From positions 186,001 to 250,000 of the forward strand of contig CALYLW010000727.1 of the NCBI GenBank assembly GCA_944989445.1: a stretch of 64,000 bases of DNA, given 5' to 3'. The notes beneath the pieces were generated by a model. It did not search any database and was not told the origin of the DNA. It saw only the letters and a list, made by a program, of their open reading frames with translations. The position numbers were made by a program, and so were the translations under genes. Positions within the stretch are counted from its first letter, which is position 1, and each line of letters begins with the position of its first letter. Shown here one piece after another: positions 10,885-23,451 of the stretch. This stretch comes from Ampullaceana balthica (taxonomy: Eukaryota > Mollusca > Gastropoda > Lymnaeidae).

Positions 10885-11370
10885 TCTCAGGCCTACAGAA
10901 TATGTGTTTAGTTTAGTACTGATACGCATCAAATTCAAGTGTTAATTTTTAAAATTTAAATGCCTAACATACTGTCTTATTAAAACAAAATCTGATTTAA
11001 GCAAGCAAATACAGATGTAACTCCCTAAATAAGCTGCCGACACTAAAGAGCTCATCCACATCCATGTGACCTTACAACGATTTTGTGGACCTGAAATTTT
11101 CTAAAAAACTCGACCGGCTAGCGGAACAAAACTATCGACGGCATCTATTTCCACAACGCGGACAATTTTCGTGTCAGAATCCTGGATCTGGAATAACCGC
11201 AAAAATCGATGAATGCATGTCTCTGGGAAAGTGTTTAGGCCCCAAAGATGTTTCGCCGCGGAGTCTTTTATGGGCGAATCAATGAGGTCTTTGTTGACCC
11301 TAACACGGGCGTCGTGTAGACCTGTCGGGAGGCGTGCCAGGGGCCCAGCTGAATAGCAACCGTCGTCTTG

Positions 11371-11442
11371 TGAGGGATCGCTAGGCTCACAATGAGGGAT
11401 CGCTAGGCTCACAATGAGGGATCGCTAGGCTCACAATGAGGA
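11371..11442. repeat. 22-bp tandem repeat, about 3.3 copies
   Basis: GAGGGATCGCTAGGCTCACAAT follows itself three times with almost no variation, which suggests a recent expansion. Confidence 0.9.
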
Positions 11443-11570
11443 ATATCGAGTTTTGGTTGTAAGCATTTTACGGCCTGGATTTTTGAGTTTGATTTGATAG
11501 TATTTTTGTAACGGATATTGTTAGTCATTGGTCTTTTAGTATTTTACAATGTATGTTGTTGAGTTTTTAG

Positions 11571-11790
11571 TATTTTACAATGTATGTTGTTGAGTTTTGG
11601 TTTTTAATATTTTACAGGGAAGGTTTTTGAGTAACTAGTGTTGGTATTTAACCATTTTCGTTTCAACACGAAACCGCCGTTATTTTACAATGTATGTTGT
11701 TGAGTATTGGTTTTTAATATTTTACAGGGAAGGTTTTTGAGTAACTAGTGTTGGTATTTAACCATTTTCGTTTCAATACGAAACCGCCGT
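11571..11790. repeat. Two exact-length 110-bp tandem copies
   Basis: 11,571-11,680 and 11,681-11,790 both run from TATTTTACAATGTATGTTGT to AAACCGCCGT, differing at about two positions. The shorter sub-motif TATTTTACAATGTATGTTG also precedes the pair near 11,540. Confidence 0.9.
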
Positions 11791-11889
11791 TATTTTACAA
11801 TGTGCGATTATTCAAATTTATATAAACGCCGTGTATAAAATTTGTGGTTTTAGACCATCGATGTATATCTAATATAAATAATATGGCTG

Positions 11890-12069
11890 CAGAGACGTCT
11901 TTAGCCCATTTTCGGGCCCCCGAGCAAAAAATAGTGTTGAGTACCTCCGTCGCAGGAATAAAAAAATAAATATACATACTATATATAAATAAACATATTC
12001 CCATGGGGCCCCTATGCTCGTGGGCCCCCGGGCAAATGCCCAACGGGCCTGTGCGTTAAGACGGCCCTG
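11890..12069. mobile_element. 180-bp hAT MITE with perfect 8-bp target duplication
   Basis: The ends are CAGAGACGTCTTTAGCCC and (right, reverse complement) CAGGGCCGTCTTAACGC, followed by GGGCCCCCGAGC/GGGGGCCCACGAGC-type inner arms. TATGGCTG stands directly outside both ends (11,882-11,889 and 12,070-12,077). Terminal repeats beginning CAG and an 8-bp duplication are the hAT signature. There is no coding capacity. Confidence 0.9.
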
Positions 12070-12540
12070 TATGGCTGGACTTCCCCCCCCCCTTCCGATT
12101 ACTTGACGTTAAGAACAGCACAACTCATGAGATTTAGCTTTTGTGTTGCAATTCCACGTATAATCTTAGAACAAAAATTAGTCCTTGAAAACAAAAGAAA
12201 CAAAAAAATGTTTTAAAGTAACATTTTGTTTAATGAGGTTTTTTAATTTTTTTTAAAAATACGTTTAAAGAGTTTTGAATTACTTTTTAACAAGTGCTTT
12301 TGTTTATTTCAGCAAATGTATCTTTTTAATTAATATAAAAAATGAAAATACATGAACATTTGAAATCTAAGTTGTTTACATTTTTTTGTTACTTTGAATA
12401 TGCTTATAAGGTACACGCTTACTTTTGCGATGCAGCTTTCTAAGTAGCTTATAATAAATTAAATACAAGATAATTGACGCTGGTGACAACATATTATGTT
12501 ATATCTTAATGGTTCCTTATAAAACAAAAAACAAAACAAG

Positions 12541-12630
12541 CACACGCACATTCACTCCCCCCAACCCCCACACACACGCACATTCACCCAACCCCCCACA
12601 CACGCACATTCACCCCACACACGCACACAA
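12541..12630. repeat. Short CA-rich tandem repeat (ACACGCACATTCACCC)
   Basis: Three to four copies of a roughly 30-bp CACACGCACATTCAC unit with C-run spacers. The surrounding 12,080-12,540 is AT-rich and holds nothing recognisable. Confidence 0.7.
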
Positions 12631-12639
12631 AAGACAAGA

Positions 12640-13255
12640 TATAGTTTTGAAAATTAATTTATAACGCTTAGAAATTCAAGGGGAAATTATTTTTTTTTAT
12701 TTGCGATTGTGGTTTTCCAAAAAATAATTTAATAATTTAAAAAAAACAACCCGTAAAAAACCAAGTTTTTGACTATAAATCCTTTACGTATGAGACGTAA
12801 CTAAAAGAATGTTCATTATAACACGCAGCGCAAGACCATCCAAAAATACAAAATTGCAGTTGTGTCGTAAAACGTGTTTAATATAATGCGCACCGATCAG
12901 GAATAGGTTTATAAAAAGTGTTGTCAGTAAAATACGCACCTTATTGCGCGACAGAAAGGTTGTTCAATATAATACGCACCGCGACGCTCTATCTCAAAAA
13001 ATAGCATGATACATAGGAATAAATAAAATAATCTAAAAAATCAATAATTTAATTACGGTACATGCGATCGATCTGAAATTTTGATACATTGTTTTTATCA
13101 TCGGTACAAAACTGCCTGCAAAATTTCAGCTCGCTATCTTGCGAGCAAGTGGGTTAAAAATCGATCAAAAGTTTTGGCGACAAGCAAGCAAGCAAGCAAG
13201 GTCGGTCGGTCGGTCGGCCGCAGACACCACGAGTTAATATAAAGGATTTAAAAAG
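12640..13255. repeat. Degenerate copy of the R1 dispersed repeat
   Basis: Shared R1 words are AACCCGTAAAAAACCAAG and TTTTTGACTATAAATCC near 12,750-12,785, GATCGATCTGAAATTTTGAT at 13,067-13,086, and GAGTTAATATAAAGGATTTA at 13,232-13,251. Between them is a segment with repeated ATAATGCGCACC words and a short AAGC/GGTC microsatellite (13,182-13,216). The same arrangement recurs at 33,785-34,325. Confidence 0.75.
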
Positions 13256-13428
13256 TGCGCAAACTGATAAATTTGATTTTGCCAGTGATTTTTTAAAAAC
13301 TAATTGGATACGCATGGGTGGTTTATCTCATTGTGCACAGTGACTAATAGTTTCATTATATGTAGCATAAAATAATGATATTTCATTCGATGTGCTTTAT
13401 GTGCCGGCAACATAAGCTGTATGTTAAT

Positions 13429-16400
13429 AGATACATGGATATGCTGAGTACATACATGTATATGATGAGTAGATACATGGATATGCTGAGTAGATACATG
13501 GATATGATGAGTAGATAATTGGATATGATGAGTAGATACATGGATATGATGAGTATATACATGGATATGCTGAGTACATACATGGATATGATGAGTAGAT
13601 ACATGGATATGCTGAGTAGATAGATGGATATGCTGAGTACATACATGGATATGATGAGTAGATACATGGATATGCTGAGTAGATACATGGATATGCTGAG
13701 TACATACATGGATATGCTGAGTACATACATGGATATGATGAGTAGATACATGGATATGCTGAGTAGATACATGGATATGCTGAGTAGATACATTGATATG
13801 CTGAGTACATACATGGATATGATGAGTAGATACATGGATATGCTGAGTAGATACATGGATATGCTGAGTAGATACATGGATATGCTGAGTACATACATGG
13901 ATATGATGAGTAGATACATGGATATGATGAGTAGATACATGGATATGATGAGTAGATACATGGATATGATGAGTAGATACATGGATATGCTGAGTAGATA
14001 CATGGATATGCTGAGTACATACATGGATATGCTGAGTAGATACATGGATATGATGAGTAGATACATGGATATGCTGAGTAGATACATGGATATGATGAGT
14101 AGATACATGGATATGATGAGTGTATACATGGATATGATGAGTAGATACATGGATATGCTGAGTACATACATGGATATGATGAGTAGATAGATGGATATGA
14201 TGAGTAGATACATGGATATGATGAGTAGATAGATGGATATGATGAGTAGATACATGGATATGCTGAGTACATACATGGATATGATGAGTAGATAGATGGA
14301 TATGATGAGTAGATACATGGATATGCTGAGTAGATACATGGATATGATGAGTAGATAGATGGATATGATGAGTAGATAGATGGATATGCTGAGTAGATAC
14401 ATGGATATGATGAGTAGATAGATGGATATGATGAGTAGATAGATGGATATGATGAGTAGATAGATGGATATGATGAGTAGATACATGGATATGATGAGTA
14501 GATAGATGGATATGATGAGTAGATAGATGGATATGATGAGTAGATACATGGATATGATGAGTAGATAGATGGATATGATGAGTAGATAGATGGATATGAT
14601 GAGTAGATACATGGATATGCTGAGTAGATAGATGGATATGATGAGTAGATAGATGGATATGATGAGTAGATACATGGATATGCTGAGTAGATACATGGAT
14701 ATGATGAGTAGATAGATGGATATGATGAGTAGATACATGGATATGATGAGTAGATACATGGATATGATGAGTAGATAGATGGATATGATGAGTAGATACA
14801 TGGATATGATGAGTAGATACATGGATATGCTGAGTAGATACATGGATATGCTGAGTACATACATGGATATGATGAGTAGATAGATGGATATGATGAGTAG
14901 ATACATGGATATGCTGAGTAGATACATGGATATGATGAGTAGATAGATGGATATGATGAGTAGATACATGGATATGATGAGTAGATACATGGATATGATG
15001 AGTAGATAGATGGATATGATGAGTAGATACATGGATATGATGAGTAGATACATGGATATGCTGAGTAGATACATGGATATGCTGAGTACATACATGGATA
15101 TGATGAGTAGATACATGGATATGATGAGTGTATACATGGATATGATGAGTAGATACATGGATATGATGAGTAGATACATGGATATGCTGAGTACATAGAT
15201 GGATATGATGAGTAGATACATGGATATGATGAGTAGATACATGGATATGCTGAGTAGATAGATGGATATGATGAGTAGATACATGGATATGATGAGTGTA
15301 TACATGGATATGATGAGTAGATACATGGATATGATGAGTAGATACATGGATATGCTGAGTAGATAGATGGATATGATGAGTAGATACATGGATATGCTGA
15401 GTAGATACATGGATATGCTGAGTACATACATGGATATGATGAGTAGATACATGGATATGCTGAGTAGATAGATGGATATGATGAGTAGATACATGGATAT
15501 GATGAGTACATACATGGATATGATGAGTACATACATGGATATGATGAGTAGATACATGGATATGCTGAGTAGATAGATGGATATGATGAGTAGATACATG
15601 GATATGATGAGTAGATACATGGATATGCTGAGTAGATACATGGATATGATGAGTAGATACATGGATATGCTGAGTAGATACATGGATATGCTGAGTACAT
15701 ACATGGATATGATGAGTAGATACATGGATATGCTGAGTAGATACATGGATATGATGAGTACATACATGGATATGATGAGTAGATACATGGATATGCTGAG
15801 TAGATACATGGATATGATGAGTAGATACATGGATATGCTGAGTAGATACATGGATATGCTGAGTAGATACATGGATATGAGTAGATACATGGATATGATG
15901 AGTACATTCATGGATATGATGAGTAGATACATGGATATGCTGAGTAGATAGATGGATATGATGAGTAGATACATGGATATGCTGAGTAGATAGATGGATA
16001 TGATGAGTAGATACATGGATATGCTGAGTAGATAGATGGATATGATGAGTAGATAGATGGATATGCTGAGTAGATAGATGGATATGATGAGTAGATACAT
16101 GGATATGCTGAGTAGATAGATGGATATGATGAGTAGATACATGGATATGCTGAGTAGATAGATGGATATGATGAGTAGATACATGGATATGCTGAGTAGA
16201 TAGATGGATATGATGAGTAGATAGATGGATATGATGAGTAGATACATGGATATGCTGAGTACATACATGGATATGATGAGTAGATACATGGATATGCTGA
16301 GTAGATAGATGGATATGATGAGTAGATACATGGATATGCTGAGTAGATAGATGGATATGATGAGTAGATAGATGGATATGATGAGTAGATACATGGATAT

Positions 16401-17789
16401 GCTGAGTACATACATGGATATGATGAGTAGATACATGGATATGCTGAGTAGATACATGGATATGATGAGTAGATACATGGATATGATGAGTAGATACATG
16501 GATATGATGAGTAGATACATGGATATGATGAGTAGATACATGGATATGATGAGTAGATACATGGATATGATGAGTAGATACATGGATATGATGAGTAGAT
16601 ACATGGATATGATGAGTAGATACATGGATATGATGAGTACATACATGGATATGATGAGTAGATACATGGATATGATGAGTGTATACATGGATATGATGAG
16701 TAAATACATGGATATGCGGAGTAGATACATGGATATGATGAGTAGATACATGGATATGATGAGTAGATACATGGATATGATGAGTGTATACATGGATATG
16801 CTGAGTAGATACATGGATATGCTGAGTACATACATGGATATGATGAGTAGATACATGGATATGCTGAGTAGATACATGGATATGCTGAGTATATACATGG
16901 ATATGATGAGTACATACATGATATGATGAGTAGATACATGGATATGCTGAGTAGATACATGGATATGATGAGTACATACATGGATATGCTGAGTAGATAC
17001 ATGGATATGATGAGTATATACATGGATATGATGAGTACATACATGGATATGATGAGTGTATACATGGATATGCTGAGTAGATACATGGATATGCTGAGTA
17101 CATACATGGATATGATGAGTAGATACATGGATATGCTGAGTAGATACATGGATATGCTGAGTAGATACATGGATATGCTGAGTACATACATGGATATGAT
17201 GAGTAGATACATGGATATGCTGAGTAGATACATGGATATGATGAGTACATACATGGATATGATGAGTAGATACATGGATATGATGAGTAGATACATGGAT
17301 ATGCTGAGTAGATAGATGGATATGATGAGTAGATACATGGATATGCTGAGTAGATACATGGATATGCTGAGTACATACATGGATATGATGAGTAGATACA
17401 TGGATATGCTGAGTAGATACATGGATATGATGAGTAGATACATGGATATGATGAGTAGATACATGGATATGCTGAGTAGATAGATGGATATGATGAGTAC
17501 ATACATGGATATGATGAGTGTATACATGGATATGCTGAGTAGATACATGGATATGATGAGTGTATACATGGATATGCTGAGTAGATACATGGATATGATG
17601 AGTACATACATGGATATGATGAGTGTATACATGGATATGATGAGTACATACATGGATATGATGAGTAGATACATGGATATGATGAGTACATACATGGATT
17701 ATGCTGAGTAGATACATGGATATGCTGAGTACATACATGGATATGATGATTATGTACATGGATATGATGAGTGTATACATGGATATGTA
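13429..17789. repeat. Large 21-bp satellite array, about 208 copies
   Basis: The unit is ATGGATATGATGAGTAGATAC with a few fixed variant sites: A or C in GATGAG/GCTGAG, and AGATAC, ACATAC, AGATAG, GTATAC or ATATAC at the join. Since 21 is divisible by three, all three minus frames stay open for long stretches and give predicted repeats such as SSYPCIY, HHIHVST or IISMYLL. The longest is a 1,529-codon ORF. A few indels (a 3-bp loss near 15,877, a 1-bp loss near 16,919, a 1-bp gain near 17,699) change frame, so I do not call any protein. The plus strand has about one C per unit. Variants form zones of dimers and trimers. Confidence 0.95.
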
Positions 17790-17994
17790 TGACTGAATAA
17801 TCCACAAGAGTGTGTACTATATTTACAATATAAAATTTAAAAAATGGCATGTACGGCAGAGTAAATGGATATAGGCCTATATAACTCAATTATTGACTAT
17901 GAGTCACTTAAGTGTAAAATATTTTATTACTGAAAACTCCCTATACAGATTATAGATGACTGGATGATAAAGATCATAACAGGCAAACGCAGAC

Positions 17995-18065
17995 TCAATG
18001 GAATAGAGTAGGACGCAATAATCTTCTGTATAGAAGGAGTGTCTGTAACAGATAAGATAAATTAG
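17995..18065 (+). mobile_element. LINE-3/SINE-A type 3' tail fragment
   Basis: GACGCAATAATCTTCTGTAT and AGAAGGAGTGTCTGTAACAG are followed by GATAAGATAA. This is only the tail hairpin and terminal repeat of the LINE-3 family. Confidence 0.7.
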
Positions 18066-18359
18066 TTTACGAGATCACACATGGTTGGCGCCTGCCTCCT
18101 CCTTCACCCACCCCCTCTCCACCCTATCACACACGCACAACACTCATAGACAAAGATGACAGCTATCTTTTAAAAGGTCAAAGTTCAGGGAAGCCCCCCC
18201 CCGATCATTTGTCGCCTCCATTTTCTCACAGCCTTGTGGTCACGTGATGTCGGATCGATCGTCTTGTATCGATACGTTCTGAAGCCCCCCGGAACTTTTA
18301 TTGGGAGAATCAAAAACTCCATCTGACGGATACAATTGTTTGTACTTTTTTTCATTCAA

Positions 18360-18510
18360 ATAGTCATGAAACCAGGAAAACCAACACTATCAACATTTAA
18401 AACTAATACAAATGCATGACTAGGCATAAACCAAGGGTAAACGTAATGACCAATGATCTTCTGCATAGAAGGAGCGTCTGTAACAGATGAGATAAGATAA
18501 CTACAGACTT
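18360..18510 (+). mobile_element. 5'-truncated LINE-3 3' end
   Basis: Sequence related to the LINE C-terminus (encoding TRKTNT) is followed by ATGCATGACTAGGCATAAAC, then CTTCTGCATAGAAGGAGCGT and a GATGAGATAAGATAA tail. It is the same 3' end as at 30,395-30,578, in the plus orientation. Confidence 0.75.
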
Positions 18511-18646
18511 ACAGCACCAACTTACCTCTATATATGAAAGTTGCATGGACTCTGGCATAAAATAACACTCTGGCTCATTTAACTATGTGTGTCACAAAGA
18601 TAATGCCTCAAGGAAAAATATCAATCTAAAACTGACTTGTAACAAA

Positions 18647-19190
18647 TGTTTCAGGAGAATTTTTTTTAAAAAATGACATCGAGAAGAAGGTTTTGGAGGT
18701 GGTCTCGAACAGCACACTTTAAAAACAAATCTTAATGACAGTGGTTGAGTGGCATGCGTTCTCGGCTGACGTACCGAGGGTTTTGTGTTCGAATCTTCGA
18801 ATCTCTCAAATGTTTCAGGAGACATTTTTTTTTAAAAATGACATCGAGAAGAAGGTTTTGGAGGTCTCGAACAGCACATTTTAAAAACAAATCTTAATGA
18901 CAGTGGTTGAGTGGCATGCGTGCTCGGCTGACGTACCGAGGGTTTCGTGTTCGAATCTCCGTGAAGGCGGGGATTTGTTATCGGGGCCAAGGGTGTCCTT
19001 GAGTCCACCCAGATCCAAATGGGTACCTGTCCCTGGCTAGGTAAACAAAGGCGGCTGGGAACTGCGTGGCTCCTCTTAGCCGTGGCCTGTGAACGCTGCG
19101 TCACTGGCCAATGCGTTCTTTTAACTGAGCGTAAGACGCAAAAATATTCTGTATAGCAGGAGCTTCTCTGTAGATAGGACAAGATCAGAT
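18647..19190 (+). mobile_element. SINE-A copy whose head and 5' flank are tandemly duplicated
   Basis: Two copies of a roughly 160-bp block (18,647-18,806 and 18,807-18,965) each hold AATGTTTCAGGAGA, a flank, and the tRNA-like head TGGTTGAGTGGCATGCG...GTTCGAATC with A- and B-box motifs of an RNA polymerase III promoter. Only the second copy runs on into the SINE body (GGCCTGTGAACGCTGCGTCA) and the tail with AAGACGCAAAAATATTCTGT and GATAGGACAAGATCAGATAA. The copy is diverged from those at 35,621 and 56,783. Confidence 0.8.
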
Positions 19191-19284
19191 AATCTTGAGA
19201 AGAGCAATTCTTTCCAACTTCAGAGCTGATTTCTTAGAAGGGGGCGGGTCAATTCTCTTCCAGAAAACGACGCCGCAGTACGAA

Positions 19285-19480
19285 TTTACCGATGACCATA
19301 GCCGAGACAAAACCCGTCGCGGGTTCGAGTCTCGGCACTGGCAACCCCCGGGGCAGTTTGCTAGCCACACAATCCCCTGCTCGTTCGTGGTGGCTCAATG
19401 AAACTTGTGAACGCTACTTCACTTGCCCCATAGGCCGTCATGGTCTGGAAAGGGGGTTTATTATTATTATTATTATTTTT
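19285..19480 (+). mobile_element. SINE-B copy with ATT-repeat tail
   Basis: A tRNA-like head with the B box GGGTTCGAGTC (19,320-19,330) is followed by CACTGGCAACCCCCGGGGCA. The family core GAACGCTACTTCACTTGCCC and CGTCATGGTCTGGAAAGGGG comes next, ending in a (TTA)n run at 19,458-19,480. It matches the minus-strand copies at 53,125-53,320 and 28,690-28,835. Confidence 0.85.
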
Positions 19481-19489
19481 ATTATTATA

Positions 19490-20330
19490 GCCATAACGTA
19501 TCGCTCATGAATTTATTCAAAGATACCTTCACCGATCCAAAACACCGCCAACATCCGGGTTCTATTCCAAACCAATTAAACGGCTCGGATCGTCATTAAG
19601 AGGCCAATGACCCGAAAGTCCCCCCCCCCAACCACGACGGAAGGAGCTTTTTTCGCTCAGCCTCCCACGAATGGACAGTGCCCATTAACGTTATTAATCC
19701 ATCCCGATATCCCGTACACCCGTGGATGTCGGATGCGCGTAAATCAAACTCGACTGATAACCTCTGGCCCTGAATTGGAAGTCACGTTTATTCAACGAAC
19801 TAGTGGGAATACAATGAGCCGCGCTGGCTGTTTCTATGATAATGTATACAGCTGTTTACAGGGGCGTCTATCCGCCGCCCCCACCACTGTAGAGCAACGT
19901 CGATATACATTTATCGGTTGGCAGAGGTATCTCTCCAAGCCATTTTCTCTCTGTAGTGAGCAGGTGAAGAAACCACTAAGAAAATTTGATGGGAGTTCGA
20001 TTCCCAGCTAATGTCGTTTAGTTGAAAATTACTGTATCAAATTTATTTCTTTGCCACAATAATTTTGTTACTCGGAGAAACTTAAAACCCAATTAGTTAT
20101 TTAAAAAAACAATTTGGTTTTTTTTATTGTTTGGTTTGTTTTTTTTGTTTGTTGTTGTTTTGTTGTTTTTTGCGGTGGGGTTCGTGGCGAGTTATTGCAC
20201 TCGGATCTTAGATAGAAAGTGGTTGCTCTCCTCTCCCTAGTGTGGACGCCACTGGTGTTTACATCCGGACCGTCTACCACTATGGTTGTAGAAAGAGGCT
20301 AAGCATCATGGGGCTAAAGAGGATGTTTCT
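19490..20330. other. Non-coding DNA, nothing recognised
   Basis: ORFs here are short and without recognisable domains. T/G-rich simple sequence lies at 20,110-20,175. Confidence 0.5.
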
Positions 20331-20334
20331 GGGA

Positions 20335-21615
20335 TTGAATAGAAGAGCAGGATTTTTCATAGGATAAAAGAAATAAGTAGCAGGTTCAATAAAAGGCCAG
20401 GAACATTAGAAGACAATGACAACGGGCAATAGAAGACGAGGGGCAATAGAAGACAATGACGCAATACAAGATCAGGTATAAGGTGCAATTATAGACCAGC
20501 AAAAAATGGCAACATAAGACCTGGTTGAGATGCAATAGACGGCCAAGACGATGGGCAATAGAACACTAGGACAAAGGGCAATAAAAAGACCAGGTTAGAT
20601 GGCAGTAGAAGACCAGGTTAAAGGGCAGTAGAAGACCAGGTTAAAGGGCAATATAAGACCAGGTTAAAGTGCAGTAGAAGACCAGGACAAATGCAGTAGA
20701 AGACCAGGTTAAAGGGCAATAGAAGACCATGACAAAGGGCAATAAAAGACCAGGTTAAAGGGCAATAGAAGACCAGGTTAAAGGGCAGTAGAAGACCAGG
20801 TTAAAGGGCAGTAGAAGACCATGTTAAAGGGCAGTAGAAGACCAGGTTAAAGGGCAGTAGAAAACCAGTCAAAGGGCAGTAGAAGACCAGGTTAAAGGGC
20901 AGTAGAAGACCAGGTCAAAGGGCAGTAGAAGACCAGGTTAAAGGGCAGTATAAGACCATGTTAAAGGGCAATAGAAGACCAGGTTAAAGGGCAATAGAAG
21001 ACCGGGTTAAAGGGCAGTAGAAGACCAGGTTAAATGGGCAGTAGAAAACCAGGTTAAAGGGCAGTAGAAGACCAGGTTAAAGGGCAGTAGAAGAACAGGT
21101 TAAAGGGCAGTAGAAGACCAGGTTAAAGGGCAATAGAAGACCAGGACAAAGGGCAATAGAAGCCCAGGTTAAAGGGCAATACAAGACAAGGTTAAAGAGC
21201 AATAGAAGACCAGGTTAAAGGGCAATAGAAGACCAGGTTAAAGGGCAGTAGAAGACCAGGTTAAAGGGCAATAGAAGACAGGTTAAAGGGCAGTAGAAGT
21301 CCAGGTTAAAGGGCAATAGAAGACCAGCAGGTTAGGGCTACAGGTAGGCAATAGAAGACCAGGTTAAAGGGCAATAGAAGACCAGGTTAAAGGGCAGTAG
21401 AAGACCAGGTTAAAGGGCAATAGAAGACCAGGACAAATGGCAGTAGAAGACCAGGTTAAAGGGCAATAGAAGACCAGGACAAAGGGCAATAGAAGACCAG
21501 GACAAAGGGCAATAAAAGAACAGGTTAAAGGGCAGTAGAAGACAAGGACAAAGGGCGGTAGAAGACCAGGACAAAGGCCAGTAGAAGACTAGATTCAAGG
21601 GCAATAGAAGACAGG
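20335..21615. repeat. 23-bp minisatellite, about 55 copies
   Basis: The consensus is GTTAAAGGGCAGTAGAAG plus ACCAG, with frequent variants GGCAATAGAAG and GGACAAAGGGC. The left edge (20,335-20,580) is degenerate and the centre is regular. As 23 is not divisible by three, the frame rotates and no long ORF forms. Confidence 0.95.
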
Positions 21616-22169
21616 ACGTTGTTCACAAGCAATGGAAACTTATGCTCTCGTCCCAAAACTGTTTCGGAATTATGGGGGCCATTGAAATACCAGAATTATA
21701 TAATGACTTTTTGGACTGGAGTTTGACGATCGCCTGGTTGGACATGTTATTGGACATTCACGCAAATCTTTACATCAAACCTTATCAATCATCAACACCC
21801 AGTGGCGTAGCTTGGATCGGTGTCACCCGGAGTAGTATACTCATGGTGTCAAAGCCCCCCCAACCCCCTTTTCAGATCTCTTCTTCTTAAAATAAGAATG
21901 AGCGCACAGTTTAACTATGACAAGTGGACACAAAGCACATTAACATAAGGTCATGTTCATAAGGTTCAACTTTGTTTAACAAGATTAAGTTATTGCTTTT
22001 TTATTAAAAATCCCATTTAGCTTGAAGGAACCCCCCCCCCTCTTTAGATCTCAAAAGGTGCAAATCTGTCAATCACTTCATCAATACTCCCCCCCCCCAA
22101 ATATCATTTTCAATAGATACTAGATCTACATTTAAACGCACTGATTGTCCCGTTATTGACCGCAAATTG

Positions 22170-23393
22170 AATTTGATAATCCTTATTTTTGACTTTTTCA
22201 ATTCTCCGGTCAAGCCAAATTTCAGCTCGATCGGATCACGGGAAGTGGGTCATTTTTGACTTTTGTTTTTCCGCCCGACCGACGTACGAAGACAGACAAT
22301 ATTTCGAAGTTAATATAAGGGATTTATTTTTTACTTCTGTTTTTCCGCCCGCCGAGCCCAAGACAGAGAGAGATGATGAGAGAGACGGCCGCGAAGTTAA
22401 TATAAGGGATTTAATAAAACAAACCCGTAAAAACAAAGTTTTTGACTATAAATCCCTTATATATGAGACATAACTAACAGTATTGATTATTTTCAAACAT
22501 TTACAGACTGAATCTGTCTTAACTCAACTTTGCATCATAACCCTAGTGAGGGGTGGGGGGAGGGGTGGGGGGGAGAGGGGAAAAGTCTGGTCACCGATTC
22601 GCTTGACCGAGCTCAGAGTGACACGTAAAATGTAAACAAAAGCGCCCTTCGCTTCGTTGGGTCGCCTCAATGCGTCAGCTCAAAATTTCACGTGGCAAAA
22701 AAACAATAACAAATCGTGAATTTAAATTACATACCTCATATAAGGATAAACTAAAAATGCATTAATTTAATTACGGTACGTTCGATCGATCTGAAATTTT
22801 GATACGATGCATTGTTAGGTCAGACGGGTCCGTGTGCCAAATTTCAGTTCGATCGGACCATGGGAAGTGGGTCATTTTTGACTTCTGTTTTTCCGCCCGC
22901 CCGCCGAGCCCAAGACAGAGAGAGACGGCCGCGAAGTTAATATAAGGGATTTAAAAAACAAACCCGTAAAAACAAAGTTTTTGACTATAAATCCCTTATA
23001 TATGAGACATAACTAACAGTAGTGATTATTTTTAAACATTTGCAGACTGACACTGAGTGATGTCCCTTGTCTTTAATAAATGGGGGTGGGATGTGAGGGG
23101 GTGTCGGCACGACGGTCGTCGTCAACACGACGGTCGGCGTCAACTCAAACTCACGTGGAACTGGAATTTTAAAAAAAATAACAAACAGTGAATTTTGAAT
23201 TACATACCTCATATAAGGATAAACTAAAAATGCATTAATGTAATTATGGTACGTTCGATCGATCTGAAATTTTGATACGATGCATTGTTAGGTTCGACGG
23301 GTCCGTGTGCCAAATTTCAGTTTGATCGGATCATGGGAAGTGGGTCATTTTTGACTTCTGTTTTTCCGCCCGCCGAGCCCAAGACAGACAGAC

Positions 23394-23451
<58 letters not shown>

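Larger units (their letters stand above)
10920..11889. other. Non-coding DNA with two short tandem repeats
   Basis: Apart from the small repeats at 11,371-11,442 and 11,571-11,790 (listed separately), no gene or known element is recognised. Confidence 0.5.

Noticed and set aside
10059..10916. Intact 285-codon gene
   Set aside because: The RNase H and zinc-knuckle content identifies a LINE fragment. The true C-terminus lies in another frame after a G-run, and the first residues before about 10,115 are unrelated sequence.
13429..17789. Possible CRISPR array because of regular repeats
   Set aside because: Repeats are contiguous with no unique spacers, and the genome is an animal's.
13300..17889. 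Open reading frame of 1,529 codons on the minus strand, with two more of 1,474 and 827 codons
   Set aside because: All are the translation of a 21-bp tandem repeat in different frames. Three frames are open at once, indels switch frames, and no start context or domain is present.
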